Assembly: GCF_030272615.1 (NCBI RefSeq)
Contig: NC_081414.1
Span: 341,544,717 to 341,608,716, forward strand
Direction of reading: 5' to 3'
DNA: 64,000 nt
Source of the DNA: Cryptomeria japonica
Taxonomy: Eukaryota > Streptophyta > Pinopsida > Cupressales > Cupressaceae
Made by a program: the position numbers and the translations under genes. Below the pieces are notes generated by a model. That model saw only the letters and a program-made list of their open reading frames with translations, was not told where the DNA came from and did not search any database. Shown piece by piece: positions 24,163 to 35,184 of the stretch. The first letter of the stretch is position 1; each line of letters starts with the position of its first letter.

Positions 24163-27100
24163 TGTTACCTATTTTCACTACTAGCTCAATCATGTAGAGC
24201 TATGATATTTTACACGAGCAAGAAGGTGCATTTTTTATTCTGCTAAATTGCATTCGTGATTATTTGATAAGAAAGACAAAATATTGAAATATCATATTTC
24301 ATGGGAGAAAGATGCAGGAGATATCAGATCAATGTGCCTTAGAAGGAGAAACAAGTGCTAAGTATGAAAAGAATACATGTTTTTGTCTAACTTGTTTGCT
24401 TCATGTGTAGACATAGGGAAAATAATTTTTTGTCCATTGAGTTATAGCATGTGGGGTAAAATGTGGCTCCCACAAGGGTTGAGCCCAACATGCTGATGGA
24501 GATGGATGTTTCTTTGTAGTTTTTTGAATTTTTGCCTTATCAGCAAGACCTACCCCAATCGGCAAGACTTACCCCGATGACCCGATGAGTAGTGTGGAGT
24601 GCAAAATGTTGTCATCGGCCAGAAGGAAGGAGCTATCTCATGTTATCTCGATGACCCAATGGAAAGTGAAAAGTGGTGTGTGAAGTCATTAGGTAATCAA
24701 GGGGATTGGTTTCATGTTATCCCGATGACCTGATGGAAAGGCCCAGGTGTAGATCATTTATCTCACATTAGCCACGTAGAGGAAATTTATTGCATTTATA
24801 TGCAAGGCCACATATATCATTAGTGTCAAAGCTTATGGTCTTTTAACAAGGAGCAGTTTAGCATTGGTGGGCCCTCCACGTGCATGCATGTCTCAAAGCG
24901 GCCAAATTTTGCAGCAAAAGGGCAAATTAACAAGTGAGTAGGTTGCAAAAGATTTGATGGCCATCATTATACTACTATGCAAAAGTGCTTGACTCTTAAT
25001 CTCTGTGACTTAGTGACTGGTGAGGTGGCATCCAAGTGGAAGTTGAGGTGGTACCTGGGTGGATCATGTGGCAAAAAAGAGGTCCAAGTGGTGACATGCA
25101 ACAAAAGGGCATGTAGATCAAGGAAGATCAGACGGTGGAGTGACATTCTAGGGTTATCCATAACTGTCGTTGTACCGCAGTTGTGATGTGCCTAGAATGA
25201 ATACCCTTGTGATAGGTGGCATGAAGGTGGACTTTGAGCAAATCATAAGGTGTCATATGGTGACACGCAACAGAAGACGTGGAAGGTCCAGTGCTGATGG
25301 CACGACAGAACAAGTGGCATGTCATCAAAATGAATGTCAAACAAACCTTGGCCGTGCTAGATCTCTAAATGGATTTACCAAAGGCATCAGTTTCATTGAA
25401 ATAAGAGGTATCGATGAAACTGTAGTTTTGATGAGACATGAAAACTGTTCATCGAGGGAGGAAGTTTGGCTGAAATATTGATGCCGAACAAACCAAAGTG
25501 AAACGGTGGGTCCGGTGATACTGAGGTGGCAGATGAGGTTGTGCTTAGGTGGACTAGGTGGAAAACTGGAGATTGACACATGACATGGATGGACAAAGAG
25601 GTAAAGGCCAAGCAAGGCAGAAAGATTGACGGTGATCAAGAAAGAACCAATGATTGTTGCAATGTGAAGATGATCACCAAATACTCACCGTGACTTAGCG
25701 ACAAAGCATGTGCGAAAAAGGTGAGTTCCCAGGTGAGATAAGGGTTGAGAAAGTTTGAGAAGATCCAAAGGTCATTGCTATACCATGAGATGTAGATGCT
25801 CGATAGTTATTCCTTGTGACTTAGCGACTGATGACATGGCGATTAAGATGGCCATCCAAGTGGGCTCAAAATGAATCAAGATGTGCCACATAGTAGAGTG
25901 TAGAAGAAGAACCAGGGTGGGCCCAAGTCCAAAGGCAAGTCCAAGTGGCAATTAGGTGGATCCATGGGTGAAATAGAGGCTGACACATAGCACGAATGTT
26001 CAAGGAGTTAAGAAGAGAGCAGGTTGGAGCCGATCCAATGGCTATTGCTATTCCGCAATGCGAAGATGATCGATAGTTACCTATCACGGATCAGAAATAA
26101 AGAAAGGATAAGTCTAGTGGTGGGTCTGGCTTAAGGTGAGATGGTGTTCACGTGGCAAATCAGATGGTGGTCGATCGAATATGACAATGAACCCAATGGT
26201 GGGGCTCGACAAAGAATTCTATGGAGTGCTACCATCACCTATCATAACAACTCACCCTACCCCGATATCTCGATGAGGTCGCTAGCGAATTGGAGTGAGT
26301 TGGAGTGCATGGCGGAGTGCGCCATCAAATATCACACTATTGGGAGCACACCATTAGATATCGGGGGGAGAGTTTTGAGGCTATGTCGATAACTCGATAA
26401 GAAGATGCACGAGTTGTAAACAATCCATCCAAGTGAACTCAACATGAAATGTTGTGAAGTTGTTTTCAGTTTGGCTACTCTTTTTGCAATTTTCGAGGAT
26501 TTTCTCTCTTAGTTAAGCCCTTGATTTTGAGGAAAGGCTTAGAATTGATGTTAGCTGATCCATCTTGGAGCCAAAAATTCAAATTTTGAATTTTTGTAAG
26601 CTTTTGTATAAGTGATTGTTTTTCACTCTTTTTTCCCGAGTTCTGGAGTTGGTACCTATTCAGTAGCAGAGATCTTTGCTCTTGTAACTCATTTTTTTAA
26701 TGAATATTTTCAGATTTTCATGAGAATTATTCAAACTTTGTAATGAGAAATACTCCTTGTTTTCAATAAATAACTGAATCCTTCTCTTATTTTTTGTGTT
26801 CTAAATGTTGCTGTGAATATTTTTTGATGAATTAGTTGTGATTATTATCAAATAATTCTTCATTTTATCTCTATTCCTTCAACGTTTAGTGGATGGTTAA
26901 GCATACTATAGTGCAGATTAGTGTTTGAGTTATACTTTTTGGTAAATGAAGTTGTGGGAACTATCTTTGTTCTCCTTCACAAAAGTATCAAAAAGACTGA
27001 ACGTTTTACATGAGGTGTTTATGTAAAGTATGCAATATGGAGTTGTAAGTGTTTTAGTTTTCTTTATTGGATTCTTGTGAGTTCCTTATCATTGCAAGTC

Positions 27101-27335
27101 ATTTTCAATCATTGGTGGATCACCTGGCAATAGTTAATTTTCAATTTTATGCATATCCTTCTACCTCTTTTCTAGTCAAGAAGTCATTAGTTTTTTTTGT
27201 GATCAAATAGAAGGTCGTCCTATAATCTGGAGGTCTTCTCTCATAATAGGATACCCATAGCCTCAGAGTAGCCCAATGTGTCACTGGATTGCAAGAATTT
27301 CAGGCTTGCATTGGGTGCAAATCCATGTGACAATA
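24163..27335 (+). repeat. LARD-B 3' LTR
   Basis: Begins TGTTACCTATTTTCAC after a weak A-rich tract (acaaaaaa) and matches the 5' LTR along its full length, with many substitutions and some short indels. Repeats the same degenerate modules. The open frame at 25170-25481 corresponds to the one at 19585-19878 and is not conserved as protein. Confidence 0.82.
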
Positions 27336-27343
27336 GGAAGAAA

Positions 27344-27502
27344 TGGAGCAGCAGAGAAAAGAGGAAAGGAAGCCTAGAAAGCAGCTCAAGCCACACCCAA
27401 TGTGGTCCTGGCTACAATAGAAACTTCCAAACAACCAGAAGAATCTTAAGATGAGCCTACTAGTCAAACACCGGTAGAGCCACCTAAGAAGAAGCACAAG
27501 GT
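27344..27502 (+). pseudogene. LARD-A ORF2, part 3
   Basis: Short coding remnant between LARD-B and the next solo LTR. One frame reads a P/T/K-rich stretch ending TSQTPVEPPKKKHK, similar in composition and position to the TPPTKRPNTRASAASPSKKQK stretch of LARD-C ORF2 near 38620. It contains a TAG and a TAA stop. Confidence 0.45.
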
Positions 27503-28472
27503 CATGTGTGTGAAAAGTGGACTTGTATCTATATTTTAATACAGAACACTTCAATTAATTCATTAGATGCACGGTTAGTAAATCAATAATCAATGAATAA
27601 TAAAACCATTACAAACAAACCTATTGCCTTCTAGTAGATGTGTGTTTTAGTCTTGATCTCAGATTTCTTTGTGCAACACCAGTGACTAGATGACACCTAA
27701 ATGAAGGATTTAATCTTTATGAGCACAAAATTGAGCTAAATTGATGCAAGATTAAGCTAGATGAGTGAATATTGAGTTTGATGAATTAAAGCAATCATGA
27801 CTAAACTAATTTGCAATAAACTAAGATGTAATATTCTCAATGCACAAATATCAATGAACCTACAGCAAAAATAACATAATAATGATTAATCTCTAGGCTT
27901 TTTTAAATGAGAGATGAGAGCCTAAATTTATAGAAAATCTAGAGAGAGACCAACGGTCAATATCAATCAGTGATGAGCGACAGAGATTCTTCAAGAGGAA
28001 GAAAAATACAGGTGAACTGATGTGATTGGCTTCTTTTCTCAGCTTTAAAGGAAATTGAACTAAATTTAAGATAAAATTTAAAAAACTGATTTATTTCATA
28101 TTTTTATTCAATTTTGATATTTAATTGATTTAATTGCTTTTCTGAGAATTTTCAATTTAATTCCTTTTTTATTTCTTTTTCCAATTTTAATTCCTTTTTT
28201 AATGATTTAATGGCAAATTGATTTATTAATTAAATATGCTAGGATATTTAATTAAATAAATATGATAATTGATTAAAATGATTTACTTGGAATGATTAAT
28301 TAATTAAATAAGTATTTAATTATAGAATGATTTATTTGCCATATGAAATTGATGATTTAGGAATTAATTAATTAGGTGCTCAAGATTAATTTAATTACCT
28401 TTGGTTAGGACCTTGGTGATGTAGCCGAGATTAGGGGCCCATGGCTTAGGTGACCATTTTTAGGGTATTACA
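27503..28472 (-). repeat. Solo LTR-like insertion in LARD-A ORF2
   Basis: 970 bp between two coding pieces. The minus strand starts TGTAATACCCTAAAAATGG, a start typical of plant Gypsy LTRs, and is AT-rich with TTAATTAA strings. Flanks are AAGGT (27498-27502) and AAGGC (28473-28477), a one-mismatch candidate target duplication; two extra bases before TG make the left joint uncertain. No coding sequence. Confidence 0.6.
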
Positions 28473-29495
28473 AAGGCTACTCAGCAGTATATGACTATTT
28501 CTTCTAAAGAAATAGAATCTGATGCAGAAATTAAGGAGGTTCCAAAAAAGAAAGGCATTTTTGCTAGAGTTGTGAGGGAGAAGAAAGAGGAACAAAAGAA
28601 AAAACCATTCAAGGAGACTCCTCAGAAGCCAAAGATTACAATTATACATAAGTGAAAACCTAAATCAGATGAGTAGTCCAAACTAGAACCAAAAACAAGA
28701 ATTGGTATGAAGAAGGCAGAGGCTCAAGATTTGATTGACCAAATAATAAATGATGGTAATGTAAATGATATTTCTTTATTCTTTGATGGTTTTGAGGAAA
28801 AGGATAGAACATTGATTGAATGCTGTTTGAATGTTTGAACTCATTAGTCCCAAAATTTTAAGCTCAGGAAGGTGTAAGCTCTTTGGGTAAACTAGAGGAA
28901 ATCATTGATTTCGTTCCCAAACACTATGATTCTTTATTAAAAATTTCAGTTTCAGAGGCTAAAGAAAATTTTGTGGCAGCCCGAAAGTTAAGATTTTTGT
29001 AAATGATTGAGATTAATAAGGAGAAACTCTAGACTTGCTTGCAATCCATTGATGCAGCTTTGGTTGAAGGAGGCAGTGTATTAAAGACTTGTCTAGATTT
29101 TGATAAGCTCACCGGCTCCATAGACAAGCAACTGTCAAACTGTAAGAAAAATTAATTTAGATTTCTACCTCTTACAACCCAATAGTTAATCTACCAAATT
29201 CTTTGGATGGTCATGGATCAAATTTTTAAATTAGAGAAGGATAGGGACAAAATAATAAGAAGAGCAATTGAGCTCCGGAATCTGATTGGTCCCCAACTTG
29301 ATAATTTGTTGTTTCATAAAACAAAGTGTATTTCTAACTTGAAGAAAGGAGGATCCCACTACTTTGGAAGAAGTAGAGTATTATGCCAGTATCTTGAATG
29401 GATTCATCTCCATTCTTGAATCTGTTAAGAAGGGTTGGGATAGCTACTTTTCATTTTTGAAGAATATGTATGCAGATATTTTGAAGTTTGTATAG
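28473..29495 (+). pseudogene. LARD-A ORF2, part 4 (C-terminal)
   Basis: Begins KATQQYMTISSKEIESDAE, then a lysine-rich stretch, then AEAQDLIDQIINDG, then coiled-coil-like segments. The last part, ILESVKKGWDSYFSF then YADILKFV followed by TAG at 29493-29495, aligns with the end of the LARD-C protein and of the TRIM-like peptide. Several stops and shifts are present. Confidence 0.6.
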
Positions 29496-29544
29496 AACTA
29501 GCTCATGTTTATAACTGTATAAAATTCTTTGTGGGCACCCCATT

Positions 29545-29724
29545 TTGTCATTGATGCCAAAGGGGAAGGAATAAGTGAAAAATGTATATATTTATCATGG
29601 GGAGCATTGGATGTATATAGTAGATTCATGTACAGGTCAGGAGGCTATGGAGATTCAGTGGCAATTTCATAGATGGTATCATTTTTCACATGAGTGTTGC
29701 CATCAATGCCAAAGGGGGATATTT
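29545..29724 (+). other. LARD-A 3' leader with two polypurine tracts
   Basis: Two similar blocks occur: TTGTCATTGATGCCAA then aggggaagg (29545-29569), and TTGCCATCAATGCCAA then agggggatattt (29697-29724), the second directly against the TG of the 3' LTR. The dyad part is also found inside the LTRs. SIRE-type Copia elements are known to carry more than one PPT. Confidence 0.6.
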
Positions 29725-30249
29725 TGTTGGCAATTGAAACTCATCTGGCAAGAGTTAATGGAATTTTGGGTTGTCATTGATGGCAAATCATCATCTCAAA
29801 GTAAATGGTTTCATTGTTTGGTTAATCGACATTCATTACACTTAATCGATATTCACATTGCTTTTCACCAACACCACCATTCACTTCATACCCAACTAAG
29901 TCCTGATCTCGGTAACATGTCCTGATCTCGTTAATGTGTATATGGAACTCGGTAATGGATAGGACCCAGATAGGAAATATTTTGGTCTTGATTATCTCTT
30001 TCATGGATTTTGTGGTAACATGTGATGGTCGACATGGTCATCCAGATAATGCTTGAAATTCATCATGTATCGACAACCAATATGTTTATATTTCTCATTG
30101 AAGCCGACATGGTAAAGTTGGAAGGATATTTAAGAAGATCATTTTAGTGATAGATTAGATGTGTGATGGGATGCAATTTTTTTGTTGCAAATATTATAGT
30201 GAGTATCGGTATACATTTTTGTCAACAATTAGAAGCGTCTATGTGCAAT
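29725..30249 (+). repeat. LARD-A 3' LTR, truncated
   Basis: Matches the first 525 bp or so of the 5' LTR, up to gaagcgtctatgtgca near 30246, then switches to unrelated AT-rich sequence. The remaining about 480 bp are not found downstream. The dyad TTGTCATTGATGGCAA is at 29771-29786. Confidence 0.75.
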
Positions 30250-30350
30250 GAATAATGCAACTAAATGTTACTAAATGAACAAAATGGTAAAGTGATAATG
30301 CAACTAATGATTATGCAACTAATGACTATGCAACTTAAATGGACAATGCA
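30243..30350. repeat. Short degenerate AT-rich repeat (atgcaactaatga)
   Basis: At least three imperfect copies of atgcaactaatgaytatgcaact-like units just past the breakpoint of the LARD-A 3' LTR. It may be the origin of the breakpoint. Confidence 0.5.
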
Positions 30351-32033
30351 ATTATTTTTAGATAATAATGCATAATGAAGTGATTTTTTTGGAATGTGCT
30401 AACCATAGTACAACAACATAGGATTAGAAGAAATCAAGAATGTGAGTAAATTGAGGTCTCCAAAGTACATATTGGTGGAATGAAATGCAGATGATGGAAT
30501 GGAAGGGATTTTTTGTTGTACAAATGTGGAGAGAAATCATATTTTTTATTTTTCCAAGGATAGTCTACACAATTGATTTTAGGAATCGGGATGTTATGAA
30601 AAATCCAAGGCATGGAATGACTCTCAGACAATCAGGAATCTCCAACATGCAACTGTGTAAACATCATATAGATATAGGTACAGGGCTATAGGTTTGTACA
30701 AGAAAGACCTTCAAATACACCATAACACAAAAAGCATGCCCTAGTATGTCCCAACCCCTAACATACCAGGATATAGATTGATCCTGGTAGCCATGAGTAG
30801 GAGTCGTTATAGGACAAAGTGATGCAAATCAAAGCAAACTGACCAAATCATGCAAGAAAAATGTACAGGTCCAACTAACATCTCTTGCCAAGAGTAGGAC
30901 TTAGGGTTAGGATAGGGTTCCCGATAGGGGAAGGATGCATCCTAATGGGTAGGAGTGACTAATGGATCTGAATAGGCAATAGAGAAGATGACGCGGACAC
31001 ATGAATGCAGATGTGGTACTTGAGTGTGAAGACTTGATGGAGTATATATGGATGGATGTTTGGATAACACACAAGTGAGGAAGAAGCACAAGCTCAGGAC
31101 TCAGGATTAAGCTCAACGTGATGAGTGAAAGCTCAATTTGATGGGATGATCCTTATTCACGATCTAGGTAGAGACTTATCATCATATATCAAGGGGAAAT
31201 GGATAACCAACCTATTGAGGATAGTTTGGTGGGAAAAGCACATAGGCTTGTTACGGAGGATACTAAAATGAATCACATCATTTGTGGAGGTGGTTAGGAG
31301 CACCTTGCTCCTTTTCCTTTTGTTGGGGTGGGATGACAGGGTCATCAAATCAATTTTCTTGATAAAATGAAGGAGACAACTAACAGTGGTTAGGGGGATG
31401 GATGCTATGAGAGAAGTTTTATGTCATGGCATGGATTAAAAAATGAAGGAGACAAACTAGCAATCAAGGGGATAGAAGTTATGAGAGAAGGTTTATAAAG
31501 TGGCATGAATTAAAGAATGAAGGAGATAATAGGAAGTGATCAATGGGATGGATGCTATGAGAGAAGGATTATGTAGTGGCATGGATTAAAGAATGAAGGA
31601 GACAACCAGCTATAGGCGAGCAGGTGGAATGTGGAGGAGTATGTAAGGTCATGTAATGACTCATGTCATGTCATTGAATATTAGCACATTGAATCTAATT
31701 GCTTGAGTCATGTTAGTTAACTTCACATACTTTAATTGATTATCTCCATGTATATCAATTCACCACCTTCAAATTAGAGCACTGGATGTTCCTAACCTTG
31801 GGTGTTGGGAGCAAAAGATAGAGTCTAACCTTATAGATGATGGATCCTGATTATTTACCTTGACGCTTGTAAACAGGTTTTCACCAAGGTACTTTTCCAT
31901 AGCACCACAAAGTGGTTTTCACTGATAGACAAATTGATTTTTCTTTAATTTTTTACTTATTTTTTTCTTTTCTTTTTTGTATTTTACCAAAAAAAATTTA
32001 ATGCTTTTAGACAATTGGTGACCTTCTAAGGAC
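30351..32033 (-). other. 3' untranslated part (and perhaps LTR) of the Tat Gypsy
   Basis: Lies downstream, in sense, of the Tat integrase end at 32034. No coding region is seen. It holds a three-copy tandem repeat (31366-31616) and a run of T-rich sequence near 31940. I could not find the LTR edge or a partner right of 57340. Confidence 0.4.
31366..31616. repeat. Tandem repeat, 74-76 bp unit, 3.3 copies
   Basis: Units start aatgaaggagayaa at 31366, 31442, 31516 and 31592 (partial), each with a gatgctatgagagaagg-like middle and a ggcatggattaaa-like end. Unit lengths are 76, 74 and 76 bp. Position in a Tat 3' region fits the known habit of Tat/Ogre elements of carrying tandem repeats there. 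Confidence 0.85.
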
Positions 32034-32410
32034 TTAGGCATAGAATCTCTTCAGGTGCATGATATTCATAGGCTCCTCCAAGGAATCACCTTTAGGAGTA
32101 GCCAACTGATATGTGCCTGATCTATATTTTATTGTGATCACATAAGGTCCAACAAAATTAGTCTCAACCTTTCATTTCTTTTCTCTTTCCTGAAGGTTTT
32201 TCTAGTTTTTCATAAAGACAAAACCACCAACTTCAAATTCTCAGGTTCTGACTTTCTTGTTGTAGCTCAAGCATAAGAAATTTTGATATACCTAGAGATG
32301 GTTCAAGGCCTTGAGATGCCTTTCATCTAGCAATTCTAGATCTTTCATCTTGGAAACTCTATATTTCTCATTAGGGAGGATATTATGTAGTGAAACCCTT
32401 AGAGACGAGA
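32034..32410 (-). pseudogene. Tat Gypsy integrase C-terminal end
   Basis: Minus-strand peptide with SLRVSLHNILPNEKYRVS, LELLDERHLKALNHL, YNKKVRT, VGGFVFMKN and the end MNIMHLKRFYA before TAA at 32034-32036. This is the usual end of Tat-lineage integrase (LLDE...AL.HL, YN.KVR, LK.YY). Stops occur at three or more sites. The upstream integrase core is missing; the chromovirus insertion and a deletion at 51683/51684 explain this. Confidence 0.75.
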
Positions 32411-34026
32411 TGATGCAGAGAGTCTTGAGGCCTTGTTCGATACACCTTCTTGAGTGACTTGTCCTACTCAACCCTACAACTACTCAAGTCCTTCCTATGG
32501 CACTTGGAAAGGCTTATGATAATGAGACCCCCAAGATCTAAACCTTCTTGAATTGCCTCCTAGGTATAGCCAATGGTTTCTGGACAGTCAACTCCTCCAC
32601 TTGAGATTGCCACCTTAGTTACTCACACACTCCTCTCCTGGGCTGCAACCACTCCTGCAAGAATCTTAACACACAATCTCTTCCTATGGTTTCACAATGC
32701 ATCAAAAAGGTATCTTCAATGTGTTTTGAGTTTTAAGACTCACCAAATCCATTGCTTTGGCTTCTTAACACTTCTAGGTCTCTACTGACACCTAATTAGG
32801 CCTAATTGCATTAGCCATCCCTACACAGTTTTAGGGGGTTAATTTGCAAAAGTACCAAAGAAGCCTAGAAATAAATCATGGATTTGAGTACCCTTTTACA
32901 ATTTACAAACAATAATGGAAAATTTTATCTGGGGTATCCATACAAGTGGGGTTTCTAATGCTACACTAATTTGAAGGGTTTTAGGCCTAGTTGGTGAATT
33001 GGCAAGATGGGTCTAGAACTCTTCACCAATCAAATATCTTGATCCAAAAACCTTGGTAACCTTCAAGGGAACTTAGAGGGATTTCCATTCATATTCCACT
33101 TGGACCTACACCAATCTTCATGTGCTCACAAATCTCACTTTTCTTGCTGTCCTAACTCACCTACTCCTAGCGGTGAGCCTATGGCTTCATTATTTCTCCT
33201 CCTCCTGGACCTGCAACATCACACACCATATTCATAAGCTATGTAGAGACCCTAACCTATAATTCTTAGTGATTTAAATAGGTTCCATCAAAGAATGCCT
33301 ATGTTAGAGCCATTTCTAGCTCTTAAACCCTACTTGCAAGGGTTTTGTTCCTAGTTGCAAAGAATGAAAGAAATCTCTACAACTTGGAACAATCAAACCT
33401 TCAAATCAACCTTAATGAAAGTAAATAAAATAAATATACAAATATGGAAATAATTTTACACCATCTAGTCCATACTAGATCGTACAAGCAAGAAAAAACA
33501 AGATGAAACTGTCAAAAATCGGTGGAAACAAGGTTCCTTCACAAACCAAAAACTTGCTCTTGCATTTCCAATCCTCCAACCCAAACAATGAAGTGAAATT
33601 TGGCTTATATAAAATTGTTTCAATTGGTTCAACCAACTTCCTAATTCCTATAACCAAAAATGAAACTTTTGCACGAAATTACAAAATGTTGCTCAGCAAC
33701 TTTTGACAACTTTTGTTCCAGGATGCAATTTTGCATTCTAAAGCTCTTAAAGGTCCTCAAAAACCATAGAAGACCTAAACAAAACTCAATTGACTCCAAA
33801 TAAATGAATACATTCATATGGAGTATTTTTCTTGTGAACTACCTAAGCATCTAACTTCTCAGGCTAACAACATCTTGAGCACAACTGACTCAAACCAAAA
33901 TTTGGACAACTCAACCATGGATCTATTGATTCCTCAATGGTTGGTCCATTTTTACATCAAAAATTAATAGAAAAACTTAAAATAAATCAAATCTTTCATT
34001 CTTGGAGTGCTAGGTGCCCTGTACCA
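32411..34026 (-). repeat. Chromovirus 3' LTR
   Basis: 1,616 bp, plus strand TGATGCAGAG...gtacca; sense ends TGCATCA, typical of chromoviruses. It matches 48211-51683 apart from the TRIM insertion and the lost end. It contains the intact empty site ATCTT at 32663-32667 corresponding to the TRIM target. Confidence 0.82.
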
Positions 34027-34041
34027 TACTCCCCTAGGTCA
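34027..34041 (-). other. Chromovirus polypurine tract
   Basis: The minus strand reads GACCTAGGGGAGTA just before the LTR start TGGTACAGGG. It fits a plus-strand primer tract and fixes the inner edge of the 3' LTR. Confidence 0.65.
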
Positions 34042-34096
34042 AAGAACTCAAGTCCCTTGAGTTATAAGGTTTGAAATCTCCACTCCATGCTGAAGT

Positions 34097-34748
34097 TTAT
34101 CTGCCTCTAACAAACCCTTTCCACTTAACAAGGTAGTTCTTGTAGACTACTTTCATCATCTTCTTTACTATCTTGGTATCCAAGATACTCTCTAACTCAA
34201 TTGGTTGACTAGGTGGAAAATCCTTTACCCAATCTTCATGAACCGGTGATGGCATGTCTATTTGATTTGTTGGTGTCTCTCCCTTGTATGGATAGATATC
34301 ACATACATTAAAAGTAGGAGATATCTCAAAGGTAGGTGGAAGTTTAACCTCATAGACATTCTGCCCATACTTGTGCACCACCTTGAGAGGTCCAATTTTC
34401 TTCACCATGACCTTAATAGGATGCCCTTTTGGAAGTCTCTCCTTCCTAAGGTATGCCATCACTAAGTATCCTACTTGAAATTGTAGCTTCTTCCTTTTTT
34501 TATCAGCTTGAACCTTATACTTCTTGGATTTTTGTTGTAAGGACTACCTTACCTTATCATGCACCTCTTTAATGCCTTCTGCAAAGTTCTCCCCTTGTGC
34601 ACTCTTGGGTTTCATTGAATTGAGATCTCTGAGCTCTAATATGCCCCTAGGATGGAATCCATACACTATCTCAAAAGGAATTTTACTGATGTTATGGCTC
34701 ATTGAGTCATTATATGCATATTCTGCCTATCCAAGTACTAGATCCTAA
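34097..34748 (-). pseudogene. Chromovirus integrase C-terminal part and chromodomain
   Basis: The plain open stretch (34462-34097) has LRKERLPKGHP, the GPY/F-like module KIGPLKVVHKYGQNVYEVKLP, and then a chromodomain: ELESILDTK followed by KNYLVKWKGF. Chromodomains steer integration to chromatin bearing given histone marks. The stretch upstream (34748-34463) has AEYAYNDS- and PFEIVYGFHPRG-like motifs with stops and is the continuation of the integrase core, separated from it by the solo LTR. Confidence 0.85.
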
Positions 34749-35184
34749 TGTTGGCAATAGTACAAGGATATTGAGAAGGTTGTTGATGATTATGGACATA
34801 ACTAATTAAAGATGTTTTACTGTCTTGATATTATTATTTTGTCATTGATGTCAAGAAATTGATTTTCTAATTCAATATGATGTTGCCATATCTTAAGAAA
34901 TATGATATGAAGATTATCAAGAAGTCAGTAAAGACACAAGAAAGAATATGATGAACAAGGGGATAAGTTATTCAATGGGCAACTCTATCGAGTCAGACAA
35001 TGATGAGATCTTGATGTTTTAGATTGTTTTAACATCATCCATATGTTGTAAAATGTAAAGGTTAATACTATACTATGTTATCAAGCAAAGAACCTAGTTG
35101 GTAAACCCTAAGGAACCTAGTCGGTAAACCCTAAGGTTATCGCAGTCGGTTAATGAAGATAGAATGTCTACCGAGTGAAGTTTA

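Larger units (their letters stand above)
18590..27335 (+). mobile_element. LARD-B: large pol-less element with 3.1-kb LTRs
   Basis: Two long direct repeats, 18591-21726 and 24163-27335, enclose a 2.4-kb internal region with a primer-site-like sequence just inside the left LTR. No protease, RT or integrase is seen. LTRs are longer than the internal region, as in large retrotransposon derivatives (LARDs). The flanks share GGAAGAAA (18582-18589 and 27336-27343), longer than the usual 5-bp duplication and one base away from the TG start, so the exact insertion joint is uncertain. The LTRs differ at roughly one base in ten by eye, so it is old. It sits inside LARD-A ORF2. Confidence 0.8.
13525..30249 (+). 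mobile_element. LARD-A: pol-less two-gene LTR element, heavily nested
   Basis: A plus-strand element bounded by a 1,005-bp 5' LTR and a 3' LTR truncated after about 525 bp. Its own sequence encodes ORF1 (coiled coil plus zinc knuckles, 14598-15545) and ORF2 (pieces at 16092-17039, 18268-18589, 27344-27502 and 28473-29495). No protease, RT or integrase motif is present. Three later insertions interrupt ORF2: solo LTR 17040-18262, LARD-B 18590-27335 and solo LTR 27503-28472. It is homologous to LARD-C at 35185-43195 in gene order and protein sequence. The outer end is lost, so no target duplication can be given. Confidence 0.8.

Noticed and set aside
23772-24246. Hydrophobic short frames before LARD-B 3' LTR
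   Set aside because: AT-rich 3' untranslated sequence and LTR start; no conserved motif.
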